Source of the DNA: Streptomyces coacervatus
GTDB taxonomy: Bacteria > Actinomycetota > Actinomycetes > Streptomycetales > Streptomycetaceae
DNA: 38,004 nt
Direction of reading: 5' to 3'
Assembly: GCF_029223485.1 (NCBI RefSeq)
Contig: NZ_JARHTP010000040.1
Coordinates: 1-38,004, forward strand
In this document: one piece after another, positions 8,401 through 14,850 of the stretch
Position numbering within the stretch: position 1 is the first letter of the stretch
Layout: each line of letters begins with the position of its first letter
Program-made: the position numbers and the translations under genes
Notes under the pieces: generated by a model
Told to the model about the DNA's origin: nothing
The model's input: only the letters and a program-made list of their open reading frames with translations
Databases searched by the model: none

Positions 8401-9285
8401 GGCCGTCTCCTCGCGGTCGAGAGCCCCGATAACGGACTACGGCTGTGTGACACCACCGACCCGTCGCACCCGCGGCGACTTGGCCGAATACCCGTGGCGA
8501 AGGGCCAAGATGTCGGCGCCATGGCCTTCGGCTCCAAAGGGCACACTCTGATCACGTACGAGGAGCGAGCGGGAGGAAAGGACGGATCCGCCGGGGCAGT
8601 CCAAGACGACGGCATCCGGGCCCGGATCTGGGGCATCGCCGATCCGTCCCGGCCACGGCCCGCAGGAACCAGCATTCTCCGTGAAAAAGACCTTGACGTC
8701 GCACCCCTGACGCCCAGCGCTGACGGACGCATGCTCGCAACGAGCGACGGCGGAGACGGCATCCACCTCTGGGACATGAGCAATCCCACCCGCCCCGTCA
8801 GGCGTGGCGGCACCCTTCATGGGAGTGCTGTGGCTTTCGCGCCAAACGGCCACTATCTGGCAGTGGGCTCGCAGGAGCGAACCATTCGGCTGTGGGACAC
8901 CACCCGTCCGTCTCAACCGAAGCCCCTCGGAACGCCGTTCCGGGCCGACGGAGCTGTCGATGAAGCAGTTGTCAGCCCTGACAGCCGAAGCCTGGCCATC
9001 AGAACCTCCGAGGGCGAGATTCAGTTATGGGACACCAGCAATCCACTCCGCCCCTCAGGCAGCGGGCACTCCTTCACCGGGCAGGCGTCCTTCGTGAACA
9101 GCCTCTTGTTCAACCCGGATAGCCAGACCCTCGCCACGGGCGCTGAACAAGGCGCAGTCCGCATGTGGATACTCGACGCCAGTCGCGCAATCCGTCGTAT
9201 ATGTGCTGTAACCGGTCATGCTCTGACGAGGATCGCGTGGAAGCAGTACGTTGCAGGACTGCCTTACCGCCCGCCGTGTCCCTGA
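5452..9285 (+). CDS. HTH - nSTAND1 NTPase - transmembrane - 14x WD40 protein (1277 aa)
   Basis: I choose ATG 5452 (MAGRPEGPLDPSTGPVARF), after the purine-rich gagggg; the longer frame from 5275 is not protein-like. Residues 18-85 form an XRE-like helix-turn-helix domain. Then comes an nSTAND1-type NTPase: Walker A GPSGSGKSS with Lys148, Walker B WLIVDQFEEL with Asp204. A single membrane helix follows at about 516-537 (SLVAALTALLLVACAAVAVS). From about 645 I count 14 WD40 units, each ending LWD or similar, enough for two seven-bladed propellers. STAND proteins are switches that oligomerise when a sensor domain binds a signal. No separate effector domain is visible. Defence or developmental signalling are both possible. 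Confidence 0.9.
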   Translation: MAGRPEGPLDPSTGPVARFAAELRKLRAEAGSPTYRVMAQRAGQGTSTLSQAAGGERLPTLPVVLAYVRACGGDSEEWEERWRQAAAEAAAGPRAEDEDVEPPYRGLARFEPGDAGLFFGRDELTDRLVQLTCSRRFTAVFGPSGSGKSSLLRAGLIPRLRIPDPAGPQPAALRVLTPGEHPLRTHEQRLTPKDGDGDTWLIVDQFEELYTLCHDPAERDQFIDRLLSATDPGNRLRVVISVRADFLGRCAEHSALTAVLQDGTALAGPMSRDELRQAIVKPAQVAGLIVERSLTARILDEVEGEPGALPLMSHALLETWRRRKGRALVLEAYEAAGALQGAIARTAEDVYSRFTPDQADLARRILLRLITPGEGTPDTRRPAPRAELDFADPTDTAMVLDRLAGARLLTLDHETVDLAHEALITGWPRLGAWINTDRDRLRTHRRLTEATEAWTMLDRDPGALYRGARLGIAEEAFATPGQRRELTAVEEEFLTASLDTRERERKAAVRTTRRLRSLVAALTALLLVACAAVAVSLQERATARSERTTAISRQVAAEADRLRAADVPSSHQDEALAAQLDIAAYRMRPSPQTYTSLVGDATAPLFTEIREQKKDTPSRDYLPNNGRAACDKAHRILALVGNDAIRLWDTTHFTRPKPAGRALPGWQVAMSPDGRVLAVANYDLTVSLWNTADLSHLRRLATLPPPGDSPGNFMAFSHDGNLLVIGGDHVSSLWDVHDNQHPEVLVRSLPADLAAFSPHRPLLATRDPDDGAVRLWDTSHHRRTTVLSAIRGRMTDGDILAFSPDGQTLATGGSDYGQVWLSDISKPRHPRLLHQNQDAHLNGQMSVPGGRSTDAVAYSPDSRLLAVIGDTGIQLWDITVPDTPERLGQPMSRRSQGAIAVAFGPDGRSLIVDDNQTLRVWRLPPLALLGCPALTPAGFSSDGRTMATVCSDGPVQLWDTATPDAPRPVGGGLPGSAAVFAPRGRLLAVESPDNGLRLCDTTDPSHPRRLGRIPVAKGQDVGAMAFGSKGHTLITYEERAGGKDGSAGAVQDDGIRARIWGIADPSRPRPAGTSILREKDLDVAPLTPSADGRMLATSDGGDGIHLWDMSNPTRPVRRGGTLHGSAVAFAPNGHYLAVGSQERTIRLWDTTRPSQPKPLGTPFRADGAVDEAVVSPDSRSLAIRTSEGEIQLWDTSNPLRPSGSGHSFTGQASFVNSLLFNPDSQTLATGAEQGAVRMWILDASRAIRRICAVTGHALTRIAWKQYVAGLPYRPPCP

Positions 9286-9369
9286 AGGCGGCGGCGAAAC
9301 GAGACCAGCTTGATCGCCTTCCATGGCAGCATCAACAGACCCCGCCGGAGCCGTCCTGGCCCCTCGGGC

Positions 9370-9421
9370 CGCGATACCGGCGTCACGCCCAGCGCATTCC
9401 GAGAGCGGTGAGCGTGTCCTT
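9370..9421 (-). repeat. 52-bp direct repeat, copy 2 (end of helicase-associated gene)
   Basis: Exact copy of 3319-3370, here in its native context as the last codons and stop of the helicase-associated frame. The identity stops on both sides at once. This suggests the 6-kb block between the copies was inserted or moved by recombination between gene ends, or that a duplication was followed by deletion. Confidence 0.9.
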
Positions 9422-10490
9422 CACCTCGTCGGGCTGGCTGGCCTGCCGGGCGCGCACGTTGTTGATCCAGGCGCCGAGTCCGACGCCGGTTCCGTTGACG
9501 GGCTCGCGGTGGTTGCGCGGGACGTCGAGGTGTCCTTCCCGGGCGTGGAACTGGCGGGCGGCCGCGAGGTTGAGTTCACGCTGCTCGGCACGGCTGAGCT
9601 TGCGCGGGGCGGGGGCGGGCGTGAAGCCGAGCATGCCGGTGAGCATCCACTGCTGGGTGACGGTCAGCTTGCTGAAGGCGCGGGACTGGGCGGCCAGCCA
9701 CTTGCCGATGTCCGCGCCGTCGACGACGAGTTCGCCAGCCTTCGCGGAGAGGGTGCCGCCGCTCTGCCGGTGGTGCCAGGCGAGGCGGAAGTGCCGCTGC
9801 CAGTCGATGGGCCAGGGCGGGCACCAGCCCGGGTCGATGTCGTCGAGTGCCTGGCGACGCCGGTCGGTGAGGGGAGTGGTGCTGCTGTCCGGTGCAGTGG
9901 TGCCCTCCGCCTGGTGGTGGGTGAGGACGTCGGCGCGGCGGGCGGCGGCACGCTGGTTGCTCAGGAACTTTCCCACGGGGTAGTCGGCGTGCATCGCGTC
10001 GGTGGGCGCGGCCAGGCCGATGTGGTGGTCGGCGGCCCAGGCGGCGGCCGCGGCGAGTCCCTCTTCGAAGGCGGCGTCGAACTCGGACCAGATCATGCCG
10101 AGTTTCTCGGCCTGCTCGATCCGCTCGGGGTCGAGGGTGCCCTCGTGGTAGTAGCGGCGCAGGTCGGCGATCCACACACCGAGGGGGAAGTCGGCGGGGG
10201 ACCAGTCGGCGGGGGTGCGGTAGCCGTACGGGACGCGCAGGTCGCCGTGCTCGGCGAGGTAGCGGGTGGCGGGCCTGGATGCCGCGGCGCCAGTGGACCT
10301 TCTCGGGGTTGAGGACGCGCATGCCGATGAACGCGGCGATCTGGCGGGGGTCGTGGGCGGTGGAGAAGGAGAGCAGCCCGCGGCTGGTCTCGTCATCCCC
10401 GTCGTCTGCCTCCTCCACGTCGTCCTGGGTGTCGGCGGTCGACTCGGTGTCCTCGTCGGCGGGGGAGGGGCGGGGTGCAAGTTGGGCTTC
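9383..10490 (-). pseudogene. Truncated, frameshifted helicase-associated (HA) domain protein
   Basis: The frame from the stop at 9383 up to about 10270 has HA-domain units: YLAEHGDLRVPYGYRTPADW with LGVWIADLRRYYHEGTL, WAADHHIGLAAP with VGKFLSNQRAAARRAD, and QFHAREGHLDVPRNH with LGAWINNVRARQAS. Upstream, the matching sequence (RGLLSFSTAHDPRQIAAFI, VLNPEKVHWRRGIQA) lies in a different frame. Removing one C from the run at about 10271-10273 joins IQA to ATRYLAEHG, so there is a one-base insertion. The helicase motor expected before these domains in this family is absent. This is a dead 3' fragment of a Streptomyces helicase-HA protein. Confidence 0.8.
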
Positions 10491-10515
10491 CTGATCTGTG
10501 CCGCAGTAGCAGACC

Positions 10516-10566
10516 AAAAGGGCCCGGCCCCTCCGCGAAGTACCTGCGGAGGGGCCGGGCCCTTTT
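10516..10566. terminator. Strong bidirectional intrinsic terminator, 21-bp perfect stem
   Basis: The left arm starts AAAAGGGCCCGGCC and the right arm ends GGCCGGGCCCTTTT. The arms are exact 21-base complements around a 9-nt loop, with A and T runs at the foot so that it can work on either strand. It follows the small minus-strand genes at 10586-10991. It also marks the point where the helicase remnant loses its upstream part. Confidence 0.9.
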
Positions 10567-10585
10567 GTGTTTCCCGCGGGAAACG

Positions 10586-10738
10586 TCATTCGCGCCGCTC
10601 GAATCCCAGGGCCGTGGCGACCTTGTTGTCCTCCTGGGTGGGCATGCTGTTGGGCGCGAAGATCGGGACGGGGCAGTCGTCGCGGTAGAACTTCGGTACC
10701 TCGCCGGCCCAGCGAACCGCACTGAGCGTCAAAACCAC
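10586..10738 (-). CDS. Very small hypothetical ORF (about 50 aa)
   Basis: The frame reads AVRWAGEVPKFYRDDCPVPI and ends in NKVATALGFERRE, 20 bp before the strong terminator. The start is uncertain: GTG 10738 lies 10 bp after the stop of the gene at 10749, so it may be the second gene of a short operon. No good ribosome binding site is visible and the family is not recognised. It could instead be the C-terminal stub of a longer lost gene. Confidence 0.4.
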   Translation of the reverse strand: MVLTLSAVRWAGEVPKFYRDDCPVPIFAPNSMPTQEDNKVATALGFERRE

Positions 10739-10748
10739 GGTGCCGCGA

Positions 10749-10991
10749 TCAGGGCGTGGGTTTCTCGCCGGTGTGCTTCTTGACAGCCTTGAGGATCGCG
10801 TCACGGGTGACTCCGAGGATCGGCTCCATGTCGGTCGTTGCGCCACGGTAGGAGCTCTTCAGCTCGGCAATCCGTGTCCAGAACGACCGCTCGGCCTCGG
10901 CAACCGCATCATCTCGCCTTTTCTTGGCTTCGCTGACGGCCTCCCGCAGGGTCTGCTGGGCACCTTCAGGGCGGCTGTGTTGGGGGGGCAC
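10749..10991 (-). CDS. Small hypothetical protein, 80 aa
   Basis: The start is GTG 10991, with ggag seven bases upstream. The product is rich in charged helices (QQTLREAVSEAKKRRDDAVA, then RIAELKSSYRGATTDMEPIL) and ends with VTRDAILKAVKKHTGEKPTP. The last part resembles a short DNA-binding helix-turn-helix (TDMEPILGVTRDAILKAVKK). The longer frame that starts at 11318 covers the operator-like region and is not protein-like. Role unknown; size and composition suggest a small DNA-binding accessory protein of a mobile element. Confidence 0.65.
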   Translation of the reverse strand: MPPQHSRPEGAQQTLREAVSEAKKRRDDAVAEAERSFWTRIAELKSSYRGATTDMEPILGVTRDAILKAVKKHTGEKPTP

Positions 10992-11113
10992 TGACGAACT
11001 CCAATCAGGTCGTAGAAGACTGCGGTTTTGGCCCCCTGCTCCAGCGAAGCGGGACGGGATCCTGGGGCAGTCAGCTGGAGCTGGCGACCTGACGGCCGTC
11101 CGTAGCCTCACAC

Positions 11114-11140
11114 AATAATGCAGAATTTGAGTATGCACTT
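11114..11140 (+). promoter_or_regulatory. Operator/promoter-like motif, copy 1
   Basis: AATAATGCAGAATTTGAGTA is followed by TGCACTT. It aligns without gaps with the motifs at 11315-11341 and 21969-21996, sharing AATGC, then GA, then TTGA-like bases and TATGCA. It probably is a binding site of a common regulator or a promoter core. Confidence 0.5.
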
Positions 11141-11314
11141 CAAGGGTGTACGCGATACAGCCCCAGCACCTGCAGGATGTCGCGGGCAAGCCTGTGCGGC
11201 GCGAGCTACTGACGGTCGAGCCTGGGAGCATGCAGGATCCCAGTGCGGATTCGGCGGCGAGGCGAGCGATGGTACTCACCTCTCGCTGGACCGCCTTGGT
11301 CGGCAGCACCTCGA

Positions 11315-11341
11315 GCAATGCAGAGCTTGACTATGCATAAC
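11315..11341 (+). promoter_or_regulatory. Operator/promoter-like motif, copy 2, upstream of the 11401 gene
   Basis: AATGCAGAGCTTGACTATGC continues with ATAAC. It contains TTGACT, which can serve as a -35 box, and lies 60-85 bp upstream of the ATG at 11401. It matches the copies at 11114 and 21969. Confidence 0.55.
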
Positions 11342-11400
11342 ATTGTTCTACAGAATGGGTTGCGGTTGTTCCGGCGATCTCCGAAGGAAGCCACTGACTG

Positions 11401-12684
11401 ATGGACGCCAAGACCGACAACGACGGCCTCGCTGATCTGCGTGAACTGCGCGACCAGATGCGGCCGTTGGAGCGCGAGCTGAAGAAGCTGCAGGCTGCTC
11501 GGGACAAGAAGATCGCCGCGCTGGGTGCCTACGAGAAGGCGAAGGCAGATCGGCTGGCGACGTCGTCCGGCCTGTCGGTGATCGATGTCGTCGCCCTGGT
11601 GCCCCATCTGGGCCCCCAGGCGCCCGCGAGCAGGCCCGCGACCGCTGCGTCAATCGCGGGCCCGGTCGGTGATCGTAACGGGGCTGAGGGGGCCGCACAG
11701 GCGATCAAGGAACCCGCCAAGTCTGCCGCTCCTGACCTGGGCACACCGGCCCCTGCGGCCGAAGCCCAGGAGGCCGAGGGCCAGTTGGAGGAGCCGGTGT
11801 CCGACACCGCCGCGGCCACGGAGGCCGAGCAGGTCCCGACCGCCCCGGCCCCCCAGCCGGCCGGGGAAGCATCGGCACGTGAGCTGCCGTCGATTCCGGC
11901 CGGGGCTGAGGGTGACCGCTGGTTTCGGCAGGAGTCGAACCTGGTGTCGAAGCCGCCGAACTTCCAGCAGGCCGTGCGGCAGATGGCGTTCCTCGACACC
12001 GCGACCGGTGTCTTGGTGTGGAGCGGAGGGAGCACCCGGCTGGAGCTCGAGCGCGCGGGCGTGGCGGAGATCTTGACCGCGGTGTACGCGACGGTCCCTG
12101 CCGCGATCGAGCGAATCTACGTCACCGGCGGCGATCCCTGGCACCGGGACGCGGGCCGGTATGAGTTTCTACGGGATGCGGTCGCGGCGTGGTTGAACGG
12201 TCCGCTGCCGGAGGGCTGGCAGGTGGAGTCCTCGCGCGGCAAGGATCATCAGGCCAGGCATCTGGTCCACCCGCGCAACCCGGTGGGTCGGTGGCAGCGC
12301 GGCAAGGATCAGCACACCGAAAGGAAGCGCGACAAGCGCTGGCTGTGGCCACTGAGACCCTGGCGAATCTTCCTGAGCGACTCGTCAGGCTGCGGAAAGC
12401 AGGTCACGTCGCGGCCCCGCAGCCCCGCCGATACAACGACGGAGAGCGGTGGAGGTGATCAAACAGCACATGAGCTGAAGTGCCAGCATGTCAGCTTCAA
12501 CATCAAGTCCGCAGCAGAGGCCGATCGTGTCGGTCCGGGAGGCGCGCCGTTCATCGAGGGCGACGATGCGCCGCGCCAGGCGAGTTCTTCGCGCAGGCCG
12601 ACGTTGTCCTGGTCCAATGCGGCGATCACGGTGGCGGCGACATCGAGGGGGCCCCGCACATGTTCCGTCGGACCATGGCCATGA
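11401..12684 (+). CDS. Plasmid/mobile-element type conserved protein, probably broken near its 3' end
   Basis: ATG 11401 follows ccgaaggaagccactgactg, with GGAAG about 10 bases upstream. Residues 8-60 are a charged coiled coil (LRELRDQMRPLERELKKLQA). Residues 75-180 are an Ala/Pro-rich linker. Residues 180-305 form a folded domain (RWFRQESNLVSKPPNFQQ, IERIYVTGGDPWHRDAGRYE, DHQARHLVHPRNPVGRWQR). I recall this domain from accessory proteins of Streptomyces plasmids but cannot name a function. After about residue 310 (nt 12325) the frame reads as non-protein-like sequence. A more plausible frame, QALAVATETLANLPERLVRL, appears in +1 and stops at 12458. I infer a frameshift or a truncation there. 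Confidence 0.6.
   Translation: MDAKTDNDGLADLRELRDQMRPLERELKKLQAARDKKIAALGAYEKAKADRLATSSGLSVIDVVALVPHLGPQAPASRPATAASIAGPVGDRNGAEGAAQAIKEPAKSAAPDLGTPAPAAEAQEAEGQLEEPVSDTAAATEAEQVPTAPAPQPAGEASARELPSIPAGAEGDRWFRQESNLVSKPPNFQQAVRQMAFLDTATGVLVWSGGSTRLELERAGVAEILTAVYATVPAAIERIYVTGGDPWHRDAGRYEFLRDAVAAWLNGPLPEGWQVESSRGKDHQARHLVHPRNPVGRWQRGKDQHTERKRDKRWLWPLRPWRIFLSDSSGCGKQVTSRPRSPADTTTESGGGDQTAHELKCQHVSFNIKSAAEADRVGPGGAPFIEGDDAPRQASSSRRPTLSWSNAAITVAATSRGPRTCSVGPWP
12345..12458 (+). CDS. Possible 37-aa ORF or displaced tail of the 11401 gene
   Basis: From GTG 12345 the frame reads MATETLANLPERLVRLRKAG and ends with RRYNDGERWR. Its composition is more protein-like than the overlapping frame of the 11401 gene. 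It could be a separate small gene, the frameshifted end of that gene, or the tail of another lost gene. No clear ribosome binding site is present. Confidence 0.25.
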   Translation: MATETLANLPERLVRLRKAGHVAAPQPRRYNDGERWR

Positions 12685-12710
12685 TCGCCCTGGGTATCCA
12701 GCTCAAGCAC
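12459..12710 (-). CDS. Possible small hypothetical protein (83 aa)
   Basis: The frame from GTG 12710 contains DVAATVIAALDQDNVGLREE, a helix of the kind found at the start of coiled coils, and has GC-rich third positions in its first two thirds. The last 25 residues (LMLKLTCWHFSSCAV) look unusual. No family is recognised and no strong ribosome binding site is seen. It overlaps the doubtful 3' part of the 11401 frame, so only one of the two can be real here. Confidence 0.3.
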   Translation of the reverse strand: MLELDTQGDHGHGPTEHVRGPLDVAATVIAALDQDNVGLREELAWRGASSPSMNGAPPGPTRSASAADLMLKLTCWHFSSCAV

Positions 12711-12921
12711 GTTGCCTCACGGGCCCTGGCCAATCGTCCTACACACGGGAACACCGACGGGCGCTCAACCGTTGAAGGGATGCCGGCAGCGTGGCGAGGA
12801 CTCCCAACATCGCCAGCGGCAGCGGCAAACGACCCCGCCCCGGACTCAAGTCCCGGTCGGGGTTTTCCCCTTTGCGGGGCCTGTCACAAATTCGGGCCCG
12901 CTCGGCAAGGGGGAGGAAGCC

Positions 12922-13056
12922 ATGGCCGCACTCAAGAACGGAAAGACTGCCCGCCAACTGCTCCGGGCCGCAGCCTTCAGTTTCGTTCGAGGTGCGGCTG
13001 CTGCTGCGGGCGGATGCACCATCACGGTGTTGGCCTGGTGGGCAGAACGCCGCTGA
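12922..13056 (+). CDS. Small membrane peptide, 44 aa
   Basis: ATG 12922 is preceded by gggggaggaagcc, a very strong ribosome binding site, so translation is likely. The peptide begins MAALKNGKTARQLLRAA and continues into one hydrophobic segment (FVRGAAAAAGGCTITVLAWW) ending AERR: a basic N-terminus and one membrane helix. Similar 40-50 residue peptides are frequent in Streptomyces accessory DNA, and their role is not known to me. It is convergent with the XRE regulator. Confidence 0.7.
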   Translation: MAALKNGKTARQLLRAAAFSFVRGAAAAAGGCTITVLAWWAERR

Positions 13057-13138
13057 GCATCGGACGTGGACCGAGGCAACGTCACCCCGTGACTGAACGT
13101 CACAGATCATCGGTCCTGACACAGCTTCGGACTCCCGC

Positions 13139-13165
13139 GGCTCGGGACGCAAGCCGTCCCGAGCC
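13139..13165. terminator. Intrinsic terminator of the XRE/TPR regulator gene
   Basis: GGCTCGGGACG and its exact complement flank a 5-nt loop (CAAGC), directly after the regulator's stop codon at 13167 on the minus strand. The 11-bp GC-rich stem has no T-run, as is usual in this group. Confidence 0.75.
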
Positions 13166-13166
13166 G

Positions 13167-14483
13167 TCAGCTGACGGCCCGGAGCCGCTCGAGGAGTTCG
13201 TCGACGCCGGCGATGTGCCCGTACGGCGCCAACTCCGGCTCGAGGTCGCGGACCATCGTGACGCACCGCGGGGCGTTGATCCGGGTTGCCAGGTCGAAGG
13301 CGCGCGTCGCCGTCTGCGCTGCGATATCCGCGTCGCCTGCACGCAGATGCGTCTCGGCCTGGTAGGCGAGGAACACCGACCGCGTCTTCGACCGGGCGGC
13401 AGGCAGCAGGTCCATGCCCTCATCCATGAGCTGGTGCGCTCGCCGCAGTTCCCCGAGGTCGGCGAGGCAACGGCCGGTGTCGGCAGCGAGATCGGCCTGC
13501 GACATCCAGGAGCACCACGCCGGCGGCGGGTCGTACGACGGGGTGCCCAGCCACTTCTCCGCGTGGCCGAGGGCCTGGCGGCACCGGCCGCGCTCGTCGA
13601 GGACAGCGAGAGCCCGGGCCTGACGCAGATAGAGCAGGGACCGTGCGGCGGGGTGCTGGGTGCGGGGGATGGCGTGCTCAAGTACGGCGGCGGCCGTGTC
13701 CGCGTCGTTCAGCCACAGCAGTTGATAGGCGAGATCGGACAGGACGCCGGCGCCGAGGTCACGCTGACCGGCGGTGTGAGCGTTATGCAGGGCGGCATGC
13801 CAGAACCGGCTGGCGGAGGCGTGGCGGCGTTCATCGAACTGCTGCCATGCGATGGCCTGAGCCAGCGAGGCGGCCAAGGTGTGCAGCCGCTGCTCGACGG
13901 GGCGGGTGTAGCGGCCCTCGTTGATGATCTCGGTGACGGTGTTCAGGTGCGCATCCAGCAGCCGGTGGGTGCGCTTGCGCCGTTCGGTGGCCAGCTGGAC
14001 CAGCTCGGCGCCGGTGGCCTCGAGCCAGGTGACCAGCTCGGCGTCGACATCGCCGGCGCCCCACTTCGGGGCGGGCCCAGACTCCGTCATGGCCCACTGG
14101 TGGGCCAGTGCAGCCAACGAGCCGCTGGTGTAGGCGATGAACGACCGTCGGTCCATGGCGGACATCAAGGCCTTTCGGAGCGAGGGGACGGCGGTGTGCA
14201 GGCCGAAGGGCAGCGGCTCGTCCTGGCCCGGAAGCCAGTTGGGCCAGCCGAGATGGGAGACGGCCGCATAGTCGACGCCGAAGACCTCGGCGATGAGCGG
14301 CTGGGACTCGGCTTCATCAGGCGTGGCCCGGCCGGTCTCCCACTTGGAGACCCGTGATCCCCGTGTGCCGGAGAGCAGGCCTCGACGCTTGGCGGCCCGC
14401 CGGATACGACGGGCCAACTCCTCCTGCGACCATCCGCGCTCGAGACGTGCGTACGCGAGAGGGTGGCGGATCTCGTCGTCCAC
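13167..14483 (-). CDS. XRE-family regulator with TPR-like sensor domain (438 aa)
   Basis: The only in-frame start is GTG 14483, because a stop codon lies just upstream. Residues 5-70 are an XRE helix-turn-helix (YARLERGWSQEELARRIRRA, SRVSKWETGRATP). Residues 100-125 carry MDRRSFIAYTSGSLAALAHQ, seen in many Streptomyces regulators. The remainder is helical, with TPR-like repeats (ARSLLYLRQARALAVLDERG, DLAADTGRCLADLGELRRAH, AYQAETHLRAGDADIAAQTA), which bind peptides or partner proteins. The gene is divergent from the P450-ligase operon and is its likely regulator. Two 10-bp repeats lie 53 bp before its start and may be its own operator. Confidence 0.85.
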   Translation of the reverse strand: MDDEIRHPLAYARLERGWSQEELARRIRRAAKRRGLLSGTRGSRVSKWETGRATPDEAESQPLIAEVFGVDYAAVSHLGWPNWLPGQDEPLPFGLHTAVPSLRKALMSAMDRRSFIAYTSGSLAALAHQWAMTESGPAPKWGAGDVDAELVTWLEATGAELVQLATERRKRTHRLLDAHLNTVTEIINEGRYTRPVEQRLHTLAASLAQAIAWQQFDERRHASASRFWHAALHNAHTAGQRDLGAGVLSDLAYQLLWLNDADTAAAVLEHAIPRTQHPAARSLLYLRQARALAVLDERGRCRQALGHAEKWLGTPSYDPPPAWCSWMSQADLAADTGRCLADLGELRRAHQLMDEGMDLLPAARSKTRSVFLAYQAETHLRAGDADIAAQTATRAFDLATRINAPRCVTMVRDLEPELAPYGHIAGVDELLERLRAVS

Positions 14484-14535
14484 CCATCCATTTCACCACC
14501 CAGGCCTCGCTGCGGAAGAGCAGTTTGCGCAGATC

Positions 14536-14556
14536 GGGGATAGGGCGGGGATAGGG
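14536..14556. promoter_or_regulatory. Two direct 10-bp repeats, candidate operator
   Basis: GGGGATAGGG occurs at 14536-14545 and again at 14547-14556, an 11-bp period of one helical turn. It lies between the divergent starts, 53 bp from the XRE regulator. This is a plausible binding site for that regulator; binding is inferred. Confidence 0.45.
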
Positions 14557-14767
14557 GAAAGGCCTGGGCACGAAGGCCTGCGGGCGCTGTACTCGTGATG
14601 TCTCGCTCGGCACCTGTGAGGCCGGACGGAAGCCACGGCGACCCATGCATTCTTCACCGTCTCCTTCCGCCCTCCCGCCTGCACATCCGCCGGCACATGA
14701 GGACCGACCAGGCCCTTCGCTCCCCGCGGGACGTCCACCGTCGTCGACGAACAGGGAGGGGGCTGCC

Positions 14768-14785
14768 ATGTCGTACGACCACTGA
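14768..14785 (+). CDS. Five-codon leader ORF (MSYDH) ahead of the P450 operon
   Basis: ATG TCG TAC GAC CAC TGA is preceded at ideal distance by gggaggggg, the strongest ribosome binding site in this part of the window. The ORF ends 65 bp before the P450 start and is followed by a GC-rich hairpin. It could be an attenuator-type leader peptide. More speculatively, it could be a minimal ribosomal peptide substrate, because PGM1 itself ligates an amino acid to a ribosomally made peptide. It may also be chance. Confidence 0.35.
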   Translation: MSYDH

Positions 14786-14799
14786 GCCCGAGGTACCCG

Positions 14800-14826
14800 G
14801 GCGGGCCCGCCGGCAGCGGGCCCGCC
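14800..14826 (+). terminator. Leader hairpin, 10-bp stem and 7-nt loop
   Basis: GGCGGGCCCG and CGGGCCCGCC are exact complements around CCGGCAG. It sits between the five-codon ORF and the P450 ribosome binding site with no T-run, so it may pause or attenuate transcription rather than end it. Confidence 0.5.
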
Positions 14827-14850
14827 TTCCCACTTGCGGAAGGACCCGCG

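Larger units (their letters stand above)
10992..11400. other. Intergenic region with two copies of a promoter-like motif
   Basis: About 400 bp between divergent small genes. It holds two copies of an AT-rich motif (11114-11140 and 11315-11341) about 200 bp apart. The short frames between the motifs show no recognisable protein. The region could have held a small regulator that has since decayed, but I see no clear trace. Confidence 0.5.
14484..14850. other. Divergent promoter region between regulator and biosynthetic operon
   Basis: The 367 bp hold direct repeats at 14536-14556, a five-codon ORF with a strong ribosome binding site at 14768-14785, a hairpin at 14800-14826, and the P450 ribosome binding site. 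Longer frames across it are unlike proteins. The layout suggests a transcribed leader of at least 80 nt in front of the P450 gene. Confidence 0.6.

Noticed and set aside
12235..12311. 14-base repeat cgcggcaaggatca at 12235 and 12298
   Set aside because: Both copies lie in codons for RGKD in one protein; probably a coincidence of codon use.
12480..14357. 625-codon plus-strand frame opposite the XRE/TPR regulator
   Set aside because: Pro/Arg/Gly-rich reading without domains, antisense to a gene with clear HTH and TPR motifs.
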